A stretch of 64,000 nt of DNA from VRUE01 sp963699225 (GCA_963699225.1 OY969423.1:2480001-2544000), one strand, 5' to 3'; positions 17,954 to 26,493 are shown, counted from the first letter of the stretch. Made by a program: numbers and translations. The notes: generated by a model not told the origin, from the letters alone.

Positions 17954-18634
17954 ATGTCGGAGCTGAATCTAGTCCTGCTCGGCCCCCCGGGGTCGGGGAA
18001 GGGCACGCAGGGGGAGCGCCTGCAGGAGGACCTGGAGCTGCCCTACTACGCGACGGGGGACATCCTCCGCGCTGCGGTGCGCGAGGGGACCGAGCTGGGC
18101 AGGGCCGCCAAGGACTACATGGACCGCGGCGACCTCGTCCCCGACGAGGTGATCGTCGGCATGATCGGCGAGCGGATCGACTCCAGCGAGGCGGCCGACG
18201 GCTTCATCCTCGACGGCTTCCCTCGCACCGCGCCGCAGGCCGAGGCCCTGGCGACGAAGCTCGACGAGCTGGGCCGGGAGCTGACCGCGGTGCTGCTGAT
18301 CGACGTCAGCGACGAGGAGGTCGTGCGCCGCTTGGGCGGCCGCCGCACCTGCGTCGAGAACGGCCACGTCTTCCACGTCGAGTTCAACCCGCCCGAGCAG
18401 GCGGGGCTCTGCGACGTCGATGGCAGCGAGCTGATCGTTCGCGACGACGACAAACCCGAGGTGATCCGCCACCGGCTCGAGCAATACCACGAGAAGACGG
18501 CGCCCCTAATCGAGCACTACGACAGTCAGAGCCTGCTGCGCCAGATCGACGGCGCGGCAGCGCCGGACGCGGTGGCCGACGAGATCCAACGCACCCTCGC
18601 GACCCTGCGGCTCGAGGCCGACGAGGCCATTTAG
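17954..18634 (+). CDS. adk: Adenylate kinase
   Basis: A 226-residue adenylate kinase with the P-loop GPPGSGKGTQ (10-19), the AMP-binding ATGDILRAAVREGTELG and DGFILDGFPRT motifs, and a LID segment beginning RRLGGRRTCVENGHVFHVEF. The LID has single cysteines rather than a complete four-cysteine zinc set (one in RRTC, one in AGLC), so zinc binding is unlikely. It interconverts ATP + AMP and 2 ADP. Placement between secY and map is the classical arrangement. Confidence 0.97.
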   Translation: MSELNLVLLGPPGSGKGTQGERLQEDLELPYYATGDILRAAVREGTELGRAAKDYMDRGDLVPDEVIVGMIGERIDSSEAADGFILDGFPRTAPQAEALATKLDELGRELTAVLLIDVSDEEVVRRLGGRRTCVENGHVFHVEFNPPEQAGLCDVDGSELIVRDDDKPEVIRHRLEQYHEKTAPLIEHYDSQSLLRQIDGAAAPDAVADEIQRTLATLRLEADEAI

Positions 18635-18659
18635 CGAGTGCCAGGGAGAGGGCACTAGC

Positions 18660-19427
18660 GTGTACGGGATGATCATCCGCAAGACCCCCGAGCAGGTCGA
18701 CAAGATGGCGGCGGCCGGCGAGATCCTCGTCCGCTGCCTGCACATGCTCGAGGCCAAGGCGCGCCCCGGCGTGACGACCAAGGAGCTCGACCTGGCCGCC
18801 GAGAAGCTGATCCGTTCCCAGGGCGCCGAGCCCGCCTTCAAGGGCTACCGCGGCTTTCCGGGCTCGATCTGCGCCTCGCCCAACTCGATGGTCGTGCACG
18901 GCATCCCCGGCCACTACGAGTGCAAGCGTGGCGACGTGCTGGCGATCGACGTCGGAGTGATCAAGGACGGCTGGGTCGCCGACGCGGCGATGACCGTGCC
19001 GATCGGTCCGATCGAGCCGGAGGCGCGCAAACTGCTCGACGTGACCAAGGCCTCGCTCTTCGCCGGGGTTGAGCAGATGCAGCCCGGCAACAAGCTCGGC
19101 GACGTCTCCGCCGCGATTCAGCGCGCGGTCGAGATCGAGGGCCTCTCGGTGATTCGCACCCTGGTTGGCCACGGGATCGGGCGCGAGATGCACGAGGACC
19201 CGCAGGTCCCCAACTTCGGCGCCCCGGGGAAGGGCCCGGTGCTCGAGGAGGGGACAGTGCTGGCGATCGAGCCGATGGTCAACGCCGGCGGCGCCCTGGT
19301 GCGAATGGGCGACGACGGCTGGGCCGTCTACTCCCAGGACGGCTCGTTGGCGGCCCACTTCGAGTTCACCGTCGCCGTGACGGCTGACGGTCCGAGAATT
19401 CTCACGCCCTGGCACGAGCAGGGATAG
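18660..19427 (+). CDS. map: Methionine aminopeptidase, type I
   Basis: The protein is 255 residues. The metal ligands are visible in AIDVGVIKDGWVADAAMT (two Asp), GHGIGREMHEDPQVPNFG (His), AIEPM (Glu) and HFEFTVAVT (Glu). It removes the initiator methionine from nascent proteins. The GTG at 18660 is preferred over the ATG at 18669 because GGGAGAGG (18644-18651) is at correct spacing. infA, which normally follows, is absent; a 466-base spacer with long inverted repeats follows instead. Confidence 0.96.
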   Translation: MYGMIIRKTPEQVDKMAAAGEILVRCLHMLEAKARPGVTTKELDLAAEKLIRSQGAEPAFKGYRGFPGSICASPNSMVVHGIPGHYECKRGDVLAIDVGVIKDGWVADAAMTVPIGPIEPEARKLLDVTKASLFAGVEQMQPGNKLGDVSAAIQRAVEIEGLSVIRTLVGHGIGREMHEDPQVPNFGAPGKGPVLEEGTVLAIEPMVNAGGALVRMGDDGWAVYSQDGSLAAHFEFTVAVTADGPRILTPWHEQG

Positions 19428-19442
19428 CGGCGATAGTGGGAA

Positions 19443-19516
19443 GGGCGGTGGGTGCCCCTCCCAAAAACGCGCGGCAAGCCGCGCTTAAGTGTTTTTGGGA
19501 AGGGCACCCACCGCCC
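19443..19516. repeat. Large inverted repeat IR1 with nested hairpin
   Basis: The arms are 19443-19468 and 19491-19516, 26 bases each with one mismatch (19458 against 19501). They contain the block GGGTGCCCCTCCCAAAAAC. The 22-base loop holds a second perfect stem, GCGCGGC (19469-19475) with GCCGCGC (19478-19484). As RNA this would be one very stable cruciform-like structure just after map. Confidence 0.85.
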
Positions 19517-19686
19517 AACTCAACACCCCCGCGTGTCCCCCCTCGAGCTAGGGAGCGAGACGCTCCGGTCGGGCGCCCCGGCTCCGCGGGAGCTTCTGGT
19601 CTCCGTGGGCCGCTGCTCGTTCAGCTTTTTCGGGCTCGCTGGTCCACCGGGAGCTTTGCGCGCGCGTGCTTCGGGGCGTGTGGGGA

Positions 19687-19764
19687 GGAGAGCCAGGGTG
19701 CCTTCCCCAAAACACTCAAGCGAGGCTCCCGCCGAGCGTTTTGGGGAAGGCACCCTGGCTCTCC
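19687..19764. repeat. Large inverted repeat IR2, 27-bp perfect arms
   Basis: The arms 19687-19713 and 19738-19764 are perfectly complementary over 27 bases and include GGGTGCCTTCCCCAAAAC, very similar to the IR1 arm. The homology continues imperfectly outward: GCGTGCTTCGGGG on the left, about 19,670, against the reverse of CCCCAAAGCACGC on the right, about 19,775-19,790. The complete palindrome may therefore be about 120 bases. Confidence 0.85.
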
Positions 19765-19893
19765 CAGCCGGACACCCCCCAAAGCACGCCCCTGCTATCT
19801 TTCTCGGTCGGCCCATCCGGCCGAAAGTTTGTGCCTGCCTGTCCAACTCCTGGGACTAGCAGGAGTCCTGTAGTCGATACGAAGACCGGAGCT

Positions 19894-20007
19894 ATGAAGG
19901 TCAGAGCTTCTGTAAAGCCGATGTGCGAAAAGTGCAAGATCATCCGTCGAAATGGCGCGGTCTTGGTGATCTGTCAGAACCCCCGACACAAGCAGCGTCA
20001 GGGTTAG
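19894..20007 (+). CDS. rpmJ: 50S ribosomal protein L36
   Basis: A 37-residue L36 beginning MKVRASVKPMCEKCKIIRRN. The zinc ligands C11, C14, C27 and H32 (CEKC, ICQNPRH) are complete, so this is the zinc-containing form. It is a late-assembling 50S protein. rpsM follows after 12 bases. It opens the alpha-operon portion of the cluster. Confidence 0.96.
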   Translation: MKVRASVKPMCEKCKIIRRNGAVLVICQNPRHKQRQG

Positions 20008-20019
20008 GGCGGAGCGCGC

Positions 20020-20391
20020 ATGGCACGTATCGCAGGAGTCAACGTCCCCGTCGGCAAGCGGGTCGAAATCGGCCTCACTTACATCTTCGGGATCGGCCGC
20101 TCGACGGCCCAGAAGATCCTCGAGGAGGCGAAAGTCGATCCGAACACGATGGTCAAAGACCTCACCGAGGACGAGGTCATTCGCTTGCGCGACGCGGTCG
20201 ACCAGCGCGAGGTCGAGGGCGACCTGCGCCGCGAGCGCTCGCAGGACGTCAAACGGCTGATGGAGATCGGCTCCTACCGCGGCCTGCGCCACCGTCGCGG
20301 CCTTCCCGTCCGCGGTCAGCGGACCAAGACCAACGCGCGTGGCCGCAAGGGCCCGCGCCGGATGAGCGTCGCCGGTAAGCGCAAGGTCTAA
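20020..20391 (+). CDS. rpsM: 30S ribosomal protein S13
   Basis: A 123-residue S13 starting MARIAGVNVPVGKRVEIGLTYIFGIG, with the helix-two-turn-helix region IGRSTAQKIL and the basic C-terminal tail RGLRHRRGLPVRGQRTKTNARGRKGPRR (in part RGLPVRGQRTKTNARGRKGP). It forms intersubunit bridge B1 and contacts P-site tRNA. rpsK follows after eight bases with GGAGA ahead of its start. Confidence 0.98.
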   Translation: MARIAGVNVPVGKRVEIGLTYIFGIGRSTAQKILEEAKVDPNTMVKDLTEDEVIRLRDAVDQREVEGDLRRERSQDVKRLMEIGSYRGLRHRRGLPVRGQRTKTNARGRKGPRRMSVAGKRKV

Positions 20392-20399
20392 GGAGACTC

Positions 20400-20801
20400 A
20401 TGGCAGCAGCGAAAAAACCCGCCAAAGGGCGCTCCCGTCGGCGCGTCAAGAAGAACGTCACCTACGGGCAGGCGCACATCAAGACTTCCTTCAACAACAC
20501 GATCGTCACCCTGACCGACACCGACGGCAACGTGATTGCCTGGGAGTCGGCCGGCTCGGCGGGCTTCAAAGGCTCGCGCAAGTCGACCCCGTTCGCCGCG
20601 CAGGTGACGGCCGATGCCGCCGCCAAGAAGGGCATGGAACACGGTCTCGAGAAGGTCGAGGTCTTCGCCAAGGGCGCCGGCTCCGGTCGTGAGACGGCGA
20701 TCCGCTCGCTGCAGGCCGCCGGCCTCGACGTCACCACCGTCAAGGATGTTTCGCCGCAGGCCCACAACGGCTGCCGGCCGAAGAAGCGGAGGCGCGTCTA
20801 A
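20400..20801 (+). CDS. rpsK: 30S ribosomal protein S11
   Basis: The 133-residue protein has a basic N-terminus (AAAKKPAKGRSRRRVKKNV) and the S11 core YGQAHIKTSFNNTIVTLTDTDGN, AGSAGFKGSRKSTPFAAQ and the end DVTTVKDVSPQAHNGCRPKKRRRV. It lines the platform near the E site. Its TAA shares a base with the rpsD ATG. Confidence 0.98.
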   Translation: MAAAKKPAKGRSRRRVKKNVTYGQAHIKTSFNNTIVTLTDTDGNVIAWESAGSAGFKGSRKSTPFAAQVTADAAAKKGMEHGLEKVEVFAKGAGSGRETAIRSLQAAGLDVTTVKDVSPQAHNGCRPKKRRRV

Positions 20802-21421
20802 TGGCCCGCGATACCGCGCCGCAGTGCAAGCAGTGCCGCCGCGAGGGCCAGAAGCTCTTCCTCAAGGGTGAGCGCTGCTTCACCGACAAGTGCGGGGTCG
20901 AGCGCCGCTCCTACCCGCCCGGTGAGCACGGCCGCGGTCGCATGCGCCAGTCCGAGTACCGGGTGCAGCTGCGCGAGAAGCAGAAGACGCGCCGCTACTA
21001 CCAGGTGCTGGAGAAACAGTTCCGCGCCTACTACGACAAGGCCTCGCGCCAGGACGGCGTCACCGGCGAGAACTTGCTGCGCCTGCTCGAGTCGCGCTTC
21101 GACAACGTGCTGGTCCGCCTCGGCTTCGCCGCCTCGCGGCGCCAGGCCCGCCAGCTGATCAGTCACGGTCACTGGCTGATCAACGGCCGCCGCGTCGACA
21201 TCCCCTCCTACCAAGTGCGTCCCGAGGACGTGATCTCGATCAAGTCGAGCTCGTCCGCCGGCGACACGATTCGCAAGGCAACGGAGCTCGTCTCCACCGT
21301 GCCGGCCTGGTTGCAGGCCGACCACGACTCCCTTACCGCCAAGGTCCTGCGCTACCCAGAGCGCGCGGAGATCTCGGCACCGGTGCAGGAGCAGCTGATC
21401 GTCGAGCTGTACTCCAAGTAA
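20801..21421 (+). CDS. rpsD: 30S ribosomal protein S4 (zinc-type)
   Basis: A 206-residue S4. The N-terminal cysteines (CKQC, then ERC and DKC) form the zinc motif of the C+ type. The S4 RNA-binding domain is seen in ESRFDNVLVRLGFAASRRQARQLISHGHWLINGRRVDIPSYQV. S4 nucleates 30S assembly and influences fidelity; in other bacteria it represses the alpha operon. Confidence 0.98.
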   Translation: MARDTAPQCKQCRREGQKLFLKGERCFTDKCGVERRSYPPGEHGRGRMRQSEYRVQLREKQKTRRYYQVLEKQFRAYYDKASRQDGVTGENLLRLLESRFDNVLVRLGFAASRRQARQLISHGHWLINGRRVDIPSYQVRPEDVISIKSSSSAGDTIRKATELVSTVPAWLQADHDSLTAKVLRYPERAEISAPVQEQLIVELYSK

Positions 21422-21460
21422 CCGGACCCTGTTTCTGTAACACCCACACGCAAGGAACAC

Positions 21461-22444
21461 ATGCCCACTGATTTCCAGGTCCCTCGCATCACGTCTGAGA
21501 AGGTCGATGACCGTCGCGGCACCTTCACCGTCGAGCCGCTCGACAAGGGCTTCGGCTACACCTTCGGCAACAGCCTCCGCCGCGTCCTGCTCTCTTCGCT
21601 GGGCGGTGCTGCCGTAACCAGCGTTCGCATCGAGGGCGTCGCGCACGAGTTCTCAACCGTGCCGGGGGTGAAGGAGGACGTCACCGACATCGTCCTGAAC
21701 CTCAAGGACCTCGTCGTACGCATGCACACCGATGCCGACGAGGTCGAGGCGCCGCTGGTCGCAACCGGCCCCGGCGAGGTCAAGGCAAAGGACATCGATC
21801 TTCCCTCGGGAGTCGAGATCCTCAACCCCGAGGCGCCGATCGCCACGCTGGAGAAGAAAACCAAGCTCGAGATCTACCTGACTATCGGCCGCGGCCGCGG
21901 TTACTCGCCGTCGGATGAGAACAAGTCGGACGAGCAGCCGATCGGTGTGATTCCGATCGACTCGATCTTCTCGCCGATTCGCCGCGCTTCCTACGCGGTG
22001 GCGACGGCGCGCGTCGGTCAGCGCACCGACTTCGACAAGCTCACGCTCGACCTCGAGACGGATGGCTCGATCGAGCCGGGGGCTGCCCTGCGCGAGGCCT
22101 CCGAGATCCTGATCAAGAGCCTGGCGATCTTCACCGACGCCGACCGGGTCGAGGAGCTGACCGCTCGCGAGCCGGTTCCGAGCCACACGGCAGACGTGCT
22201 GCCGGGCCCGAGCGGCGGCGATGGCATCGCCAGCAACAACGGCCTTGACGAGATCCTGATCGAGGAGCTCGAGCTCGGTGTGCGCTCATACAACTGCCTC
22301 AAGCGGGCGGGAGTGCAGACGGTTGGCGACCTGGTCCGCAAGACGCGCTCGGAGCTGAACGCGATCCCGAACTTCGGCCAGAAGTCGATCGAGGAAGTAA
22401 TCGAGACCCTGCACGCACGCGGACTCGATCTTCAGGGAGACTAG
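21461..22444 (+). CDS. rpoA: RNA polymerase alpha subunit
   Basis: The 327-residue protein has the N-terminal dimerisation domain (FTVEPLDKGFGYTFGNSLRRVLLSSLGGAAVTSVRIEG, in part GFGYTFGNSLRRVLLSSL) and the C-terminal domain with ELELGVRSYNCLKRAGVQTVGDLV and FGQKSIEEVIETLHARGL, which contacts UP elements and activators. AAGGAACAC precedes the ATG, almost the same ribosome-binding context as fusA. An acidic linker with a short Gly/Ser segment joins the domains. Confidence 0.98.
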   Translation: MPTDFQVPRITSEKVDDRRGTFTVEPLDKGFGYTFGNSLRRVLLSSLGGAAVTSVRIEGVAHEFSTVPGVKEDVTDIVLNLKDLVVRMHTDADEVEAPLVATGPGEVKAKDIDLPSGVEILNPEAPIATLEKKTKLEIYLTIGRGRGYSPSDENKSDEQPIGVIPIDSIFSPIRRASYAVATARVGQRTDFDKLTLDLETDGSIEPGAALREASEILIKSLAIFTDADRVEELTAREPVPSHTADVLPGPSGGDGIASNNGLDEILIEELELGVRSYNCLKRAGVQTVGDLVRKTRSELNAIPNFGQKSIEEVIETLHARGLDLQGD

Positions 22445-22464
22445 GCAGGGGAGCTGACGATCCG

Positions 22465-22818
22465 ATGCGCCACCGCAAGAAGCGAAACAAGCTGAGCCGC
22501 GACGCGGCGCATCGCGAGTCCCTGCTCTCGAACCTCTCCAAGCAGCTGATCGAGCACGAACGGATCAAGACTTCGCAGGCGAAGGCCAAGGCGGTCAAGC
22601 CCGAGGTCGAGCAGCTGATTACGCTGGCCAAGCGCGGCGACCTACATGCCCGCCGCCAGGCGCTGGCGACGCTGCACAACGACAAGTTCATCGTGCACAA
22701 GCTGTTCGAGGAGGTCGCGCCGCGCTACGTGGAGCGGCCCGGTGGCTATACGCGGATCGTCAAGCTTGGGCCGCGGAAGTCCGACTCTACGGAGATGGTT
22801 TACCTCGAGCTGGTTTAG
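22465..22818 (+). CDS. rplQ: 50S ribosomal protein L17
   Basis: A 117-residue L17 with the signature MRHRKKRNKLSRDAAHRESLLSNLSKQLIEHERIKTSQAKAKAVKPE (in part NKLSRDAAHRESLLSNL) and the end YTRIVKLGPRKSDSTEMVYLELV. It closes the S10-spc-alpha run and is followed by a hairpin that probably terminates transcription before the convergent truA gene. Confidence 0.98.
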   Translation: MRHRKKRNKLSRDAAHRESLLSNLSKQLIEHERIKTSQAKAKAVKPEVEQLITLAKRGDLHARRQALATLHNDKFIVHKLFEEVAPRYVERPGGYTRIVKLGPRKSDSTEMVYLELV

Positions 22819-22823
22819 GGCGC

Positions 22824-22844
22824 GGAGGGGCATCCCGCCCCTCC
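22824..22844 (+). terminator. Bidirectional hairpin between rplQ and truA
   Basis: GGAGGGGC (22824-22831) pairs perfectly with GCCCCTCC (22837-22844) over a five-base loop. The position, between the ends of convergent genes, fits a terminator, although there is no T-run. Read on the minus strand it contains GGGATGCCCCTCC, close to the core block of the large inverted repeats at 19.4 and 29.0 kb. Confidence 0.55.
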
Positions 22845-22869
22845 CGACCGCAGCAGCTCTAGCTAACGC

Positions 22870-23625
22870 CTAGCCGTACGAGACCGACTCCAAGTACAGG
22901 CCGTGCGGTGGAGCTGTTTCACCCGCGTCCGGTCGGGCCGCTCCACGTAGGAGTTGCTCAAAGCTCTCCAGGGACCGGCGGCCGCTCGCGACCTCGAGCA
23001 TGGTGCCGACGAGGATGCGGACCATGTTGCGCATGAAGGCGTCGGCGGTTATGTGGAAGGTGGTGATGTCGCCCGTTTGGGACCAGGTGGCTTTGAGGAT
23101 GTTGCGGGTGAAGTGGACGTGGTCGGTTTGGGTGGGGGTGAAGGCGGTGAAGTCGTGCTTGCCCGCCAGGGCCGCTGCGCAGGCTTCCAGGGCCTCGTAA
23201 TCCATTCTGTGGGGCCACCAGAGGGCACGGTTCTCCTCGAAGGGGCTGGAGCTTCGGCGGGTCAGGAGGCGGTAGCGGTAGGTGCGGGAGATGGCGTCGC
23301 GCCGTGCGTCGAAGCCGTCCTCAGCCGGTATTGCCGCAGTGACCGCAATGTCGCGAGGGCCGAGACCATTGAGCCTCTGCGCCAGGTTGACCGGCATCTC
23401 GCCAGCGGCGACGAAGCTCGCCACCTGTCCCTCTGCATGCACCCCCGTATCGGTGCGCCCGGCCACGGTCAGCTTCACCGGTTCACGCAGGACGGTTTCC
23501 AACGCCGTCTCCAGCTCTTCCTGCACCGTCCGCACTCCGGCCTGCTTGGCCCAGCCCTTGAACTGCGATCCGTCGTATTCGATTTCCAGCTTCACGCTCG
23601 GAGGCATCCCAGACTCGCCACTCAC
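22870..23625 (-). CDS. truA: tRNA pseudouridine(38-40) synthase TruA
   Basis: The 251-residue protein contains KLEIEYDGSQFKGWAKQ, the catalytic-aspartate motif VAGRTDTGVHAEGQVASF and the FMRNMVRILVGTMLEVASG segment. All are TruA hallmarks. It isomerises uridines 38-40 in tRNA anticodon arms. The GTG at 23625 overlaps the ligA stop by one base; an ATG at 23607, nearer the conserved start, is an alternative. In many bacteria truA follows rplQ on the same strand; here it is inverted and convergent. Confidence 0.95.
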   Translation of the reverse strand: MSGESGMPPSVKLEIEYDGSQFKGWAKQAGVRTVQEELETALETVLREPVKLTVAGRTDTGVHAEGQVASFVAAGEMPVNLAQRLNGLGPRDIAVTAAIPAEDGFDARRDAISRTYRYRLLTRRSSSPFEENRALWWPHRMDYEALEACAAALAGKHDFTAFTPTQTDHVHFTRNILKATWSQTGDITTFHITADAFMRNMVRILVGTMLEVASGRRSLESFEQLLRGAARPDAGETAPPHGLYLESVSYG

Positions 23626-25655
23626 TACGCATCTGCGAGCAGCGCCAGCAGCCCCGCCTCATCGAGAATCTCGGTTTCGTATTTCTCAGCTTTCGCCAGC
23701 TTCGACCCCGGGTTCTCGCCGGCGACTACGTAGTCGGTTTTTTTCGAGACCGAGTTGACCACCTTGCCGCCGGCCGCCTTGATCAGGGCCCCGGCCTCCT
23801 CGCGGGTCAGCTCGGGCAGCGTGCCGGTGAGCACGAACGTCTTGCCTTCGAGCGGGCCGCCGCTGGCTCGCCGTTCGGAGGCGTCCTGCTCCAAACGCAG
23901 ACCCTTCTCCCGCAGCTTCTCGACCAGCTCCCAGGTGCGCTCGTCGGCCAGCGACTCGGCGATCTGCACGGCCATGATCGGACCGACGCCCTCTACCTCC
24001 TCGATCTGCTCGGGGTCTGCCGTGTGCAGGGCGTCGATCGAGCCGAAGTGATCGGCGAGCGCTTCGGCGGTGACGTAGCCGACGCCCGGCAGGCCGAGCG
24101 CGTAGAGGACGCGTTTGAAGGGACGCTGCCGCGAGGCATCGATGGCGGCGAGGAGGTTGCGGGCGGAGATCTCGCCGAAGCCCTCAAGGCCCTCCAGCTG
24201 CTCCCCGCCGAGTTCGTAGATGTCGGCGACGTCGGCGATCAGGCCTTCCTGCAGAAAGCGCAGCGCCTGCTTCTCGCCGAGGCCGTCGATGTCCATCGCG
24301 CCCTTGCTGACGAAGTGTTTGACGTGCTGGAAGGACTGGCCGGGGCAGCCGGCGCGGTTGGGGCAAATCGTGAAGACCGCGTCCTCGGGCTTGACCGTCG
24401 GCGTGTCGCAGGCAGGGCATTTGGCTGGCGGCTTGGGCTTCGGGCTCCGGCGTTTGCCTTTCTCCTGACGCTGGATCAGCGGCGCCACCACCTGCGGGAT
24501 TACGTCTCCCGCTCGCATCACGACGACCTCGTCGCCGGGCCGTACGTCCTTGCGCGCCAGGTCCTCCTCGTTGTGCAGGGTCGCGGTAGAGACGGTGACG
24601 CCGCCGACGTGGACCGGCTCCAGCATCGCGAACGGCACGAGGTGGCCGGTGCGGCCGACGTTCCAGACGACCTTGTTCATCTTCGTCGTCGCGGTCGTCG
24701 GGGGGAACTTCCAGGCGATCGCCCAGCGCGGCTCGCGACCGACCACGCCGAGCTCGCGCCAGAGCGCCCGCTCGTCGACCTTGACCACGACGCCGTCGAT
24801 CTCGTAGTCGAGCTCGTCGCGGCGCTCCTCCCACCAGTGGCAGCGCTTGACCACCGGCTCGATGCTCTCGTGGTGATCGGTGTCCGGGTTGACCTTGAAG
24901 CCCCTCTCCCGCAGCCACTCGACCTCGGCGCTGTGGGTGGCGAGGTCGAGGCCTTCCGTTGCCCCGATTCCGTAGCACCAGACCGAGAGCGGCCGTTCGG
25001 CGGCGAGGTTGGGGTCGAGTTGGCGAATCGAGCCGGCGGCCGAGTTGCGCGGGTTGGCGAAGGCGGGCTCCCCGGCCTCCACCCGCCGCTCGTTGAGGGC
25101 CTTGAAATCGGCGATCGGCAGGTAGACCTCGCCGCGCACCTCGACCAGCGGCGGTGCGTCCTCGATACGCAGCGGGATCGAGCCGATCGTGCGCAGGTTC
25201 TGCGTCACGTCCTCGCCGATCCTGCCGTCACCCCGGGTGGCCCCGCGCGTGAACACTCCCTCCTCGTAGGTGAGCGAGATCGCCAGGCCGTCGATCTTGG
25301 GCTCAGTCGTGTAGCTGAACTCGGCGGCGCTGATATCGAGACGTTTGAGGTGGTTGCGGATTCGTGTCTCCCAGGCCCGCAGCTCCTCCTCGTTGCGGGC
25401 GTTGGCGAGCGAGAGCATCTGCTCGGCGTGCTCGACTTGTTCGAAGCGCTCGAGTGGCGGCGCACCCACCCGCTGCGTAGGTGAGTCCGGCGTGCGCAGC
25501 TCGGGATGCTCAGCCTCGATCGCCCGTAGCTCATCGAGCTGCGCGTCGTACTCGTCATCGCCGATGGTGGCGTCGTCGAGGATGTAATAGCGGTGGTTGT
25601 GCTCCGCCAGCTCCCGGCGCAGCTCGGCCGCGCGCTGCTCGGGCGTTCCGCTCAC
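23625..25655 (-). CDS. ligA: NAD-dependent DNA ligase LigA
   Basis: The 676-residue protein includes the adenylation domain with the KIDG motif (YTTEPKIDGLAISL), the OB fold, a cysteine zinc finger (CPACDTPTV, then ICPNRAGCPGQSFQ), helix-hairpin-helix repeats (LPGVGYVTAEAL, IEEVEGVGPIMA) and a C-terminal BRCT domain (LEGKTFVLTGTLPELTREEA). It seals nicks in replication and repair using NAD. The GTG at 25655 overlaps the surE stop (GTGA); the frame open upstream to 25700 lies within surE. Confidence 0.97.
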   Translation of the reverse strand: MSGTPEQRAAELRRELAEHNHRYYILDDATIGDDEYDAQLDELRAIEAEHPELRTPDSPTQRVGAPPLERFEQVEHAEQMLSLANARNEEELRAWETRIRNHLKRLDISAAEFSYTTEPKIDGLAISLTYEEGVFTRGATRGDGRIGEDVTQNLRTIGSIPLRIEDAPPLVEVRGEVYLPIADFKALNERRVEAGEPAFANPRNSAAGSIRQLDPNLAAERPLSVWCYGIGATEGLDLATHSAEVEWLRERGFKVNPDTDHHESIEPVVKRCHWWEERRDELDYEIDGVVVKVDERALWRELGVVGREPRWAIAWKFPPTTATTKMNKVVWNVGRTGHLVPFAMLEPVHVGGVTVSTATLHNEEDLARKDVRPGDEVVVMRAGDVIPQVVAPLIQRQEKGKRRSPKPKPPAKCPACDTPTVKPEDAVFTICPNRAGCPGQSFQHVKHFVSKGAMDIDGLGEKQALRFLQEGLIADVADIYELGGEQLEGLEGFGEISARNLLAAIDASRQRPFKRVLYALGLPGVGYVTAEALADHFGSIDALHTADPEQIEEVEGVGPIMAVQIAESLADERTWELVEKLREKGLRLEQDASERRASGGPLEGKTFVLTGTLPELTREEAGALIKAAGGKVVNSVSKKTDYVVAGENPGSKLAKAEKYETEILDEAGLLALLADA

Positions 25656-26482
25656 ACCGAGGAGGGGGCGCTGGCAGCGAGCATCGCCTCGAACCCCCAA
25701 CCGCGCAGGTTCTCGAGGCCGCCGTGGTCGGTGAGGTCGAAGTGGATCGGGGTGACCGAGATGCGGCCACTGGCGACCGCGTTTAGGTCGGTGCCGTCGA
25801 TCTCCTCGTAGCCTGGCTGCCAGCCGTAGATCTCGTAGTGACGGCGACCGTCGGCCTCGCCGATCAGCTTCAGCTCGTCGTTGTAGATCCGTTTGCCGAG
25901 CTTGGTCACCTCGATTCCCTTGGGTTCGCCGGCGGGGCAGTTGACGTTGATCAGGGTCGCCTCTGGCATCGGTTGGCGCAGTAGGTGCCGGACCAGCTCG
26001 GCGCCGAAGCGAGCGACGGCGCCGAAGTCAAAGCGGCCGCTGACGTAGCCCATGCCGCCACCGGAGGACTGCTGAGAGAAGGCAACCGCGGGGATGCCCA
26101 GGACGATCCCCTCGAAGGCGGCGGCGACCGTGCCCGAGTAGGTGATGTCGTCGCCGAGGTTGGCGCCGTGGTTGATCCCGGAGAAGATCAGGTCAGGCCG
26201 GTGGCCAACCAGGCCCAGCTCGGCGAAGCGCACGCAGTCGACGGGCGTGCCATCGGTCGCGTAGCCCACCTCGCCATCGCCGAACTCGACCTCCTCGACC
26301 GTCAGCGGCGAGCGGGTGGTGATGCTGCGCGCCGTGGCGCTGCGGTTGGAGTCCGGTGCGATCACGTCGACCTCGACCTCCTCGATCTCGCGCAGAGCTC
26401 GTCGCGCTGCCTGCAGGCCCGGAGCCGAAATCCCATCATCGTTCGTCAGCAGAACTCTCACGCGACCGATTCTAGGCGTCAT
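25652..26482 (-). CDS. surE: 5'-nucleotidase SurE
   Basis: A 276-residue SurE with the metal-binding N-terminus RVLLTNDDGISAPGL, then APDSNRSATARSIT, and DLIFSGINHGANLGDDITYSGTVAAAFEG. It dephosphorylates nucleoside monophosphates and short polyphosphates in stationary-phase survival. The gene is translationally coupled to ligA downstream and lies 11 bases after the dacB-like gene. Confidence 0.95.
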   Translation of the reverse strand: MTPRIGRVRVLLTNDDGISAPGLQAARRALREIEEVEVDVIAPDSNRSATARSITTRSPLTVEEVEFGDGEVGYATDGTPVDCVRFAELGLVGHRPDLIFSGINHGANLGDDITYSGTVAAAFEGIVLGIPAVAFSQQSSGGGMGYVSGRFDFGAVARFGAELVRHLLRQPMPEATLINVNCPAGEPKGIEVTKLGKRIYNDELKLIGEADGRRHYEIYGWQPGYEEIDGTDLNAVASGRISVTPIHFDLTDHGGLENLRGWGFEAMLAASAPSSV

Positions 26483-26493
26483 GACGCCCGGAC

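Larger units (their letters stand above)
19428..19893. other. Map-rpmJ intergenic region without a convincing gene
   Basis: The spacer contains two large inverted repeats (separate entries). The sequence between and after them is GC-rich and open in several frames, but none gives a protein-like sequence, and all of those frames run through the palindromes. No infA reading frame is present. The last 30 bases lead into rpmJ without a strong Shine-Dalgarno sequence. Confidence 0.7.

Noticed and set aside
19436..19873. Open frames over the map-rpmJ spacer
   Set aside because: They translate the inverted repeats on both strands and are probably not genes.
24024..25484. A 486-codon plus-strand frame opposite ligA
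   Set aside because: Antisense shadow of ligA, with low-complexity Asp/Leu/Val/Arg content.
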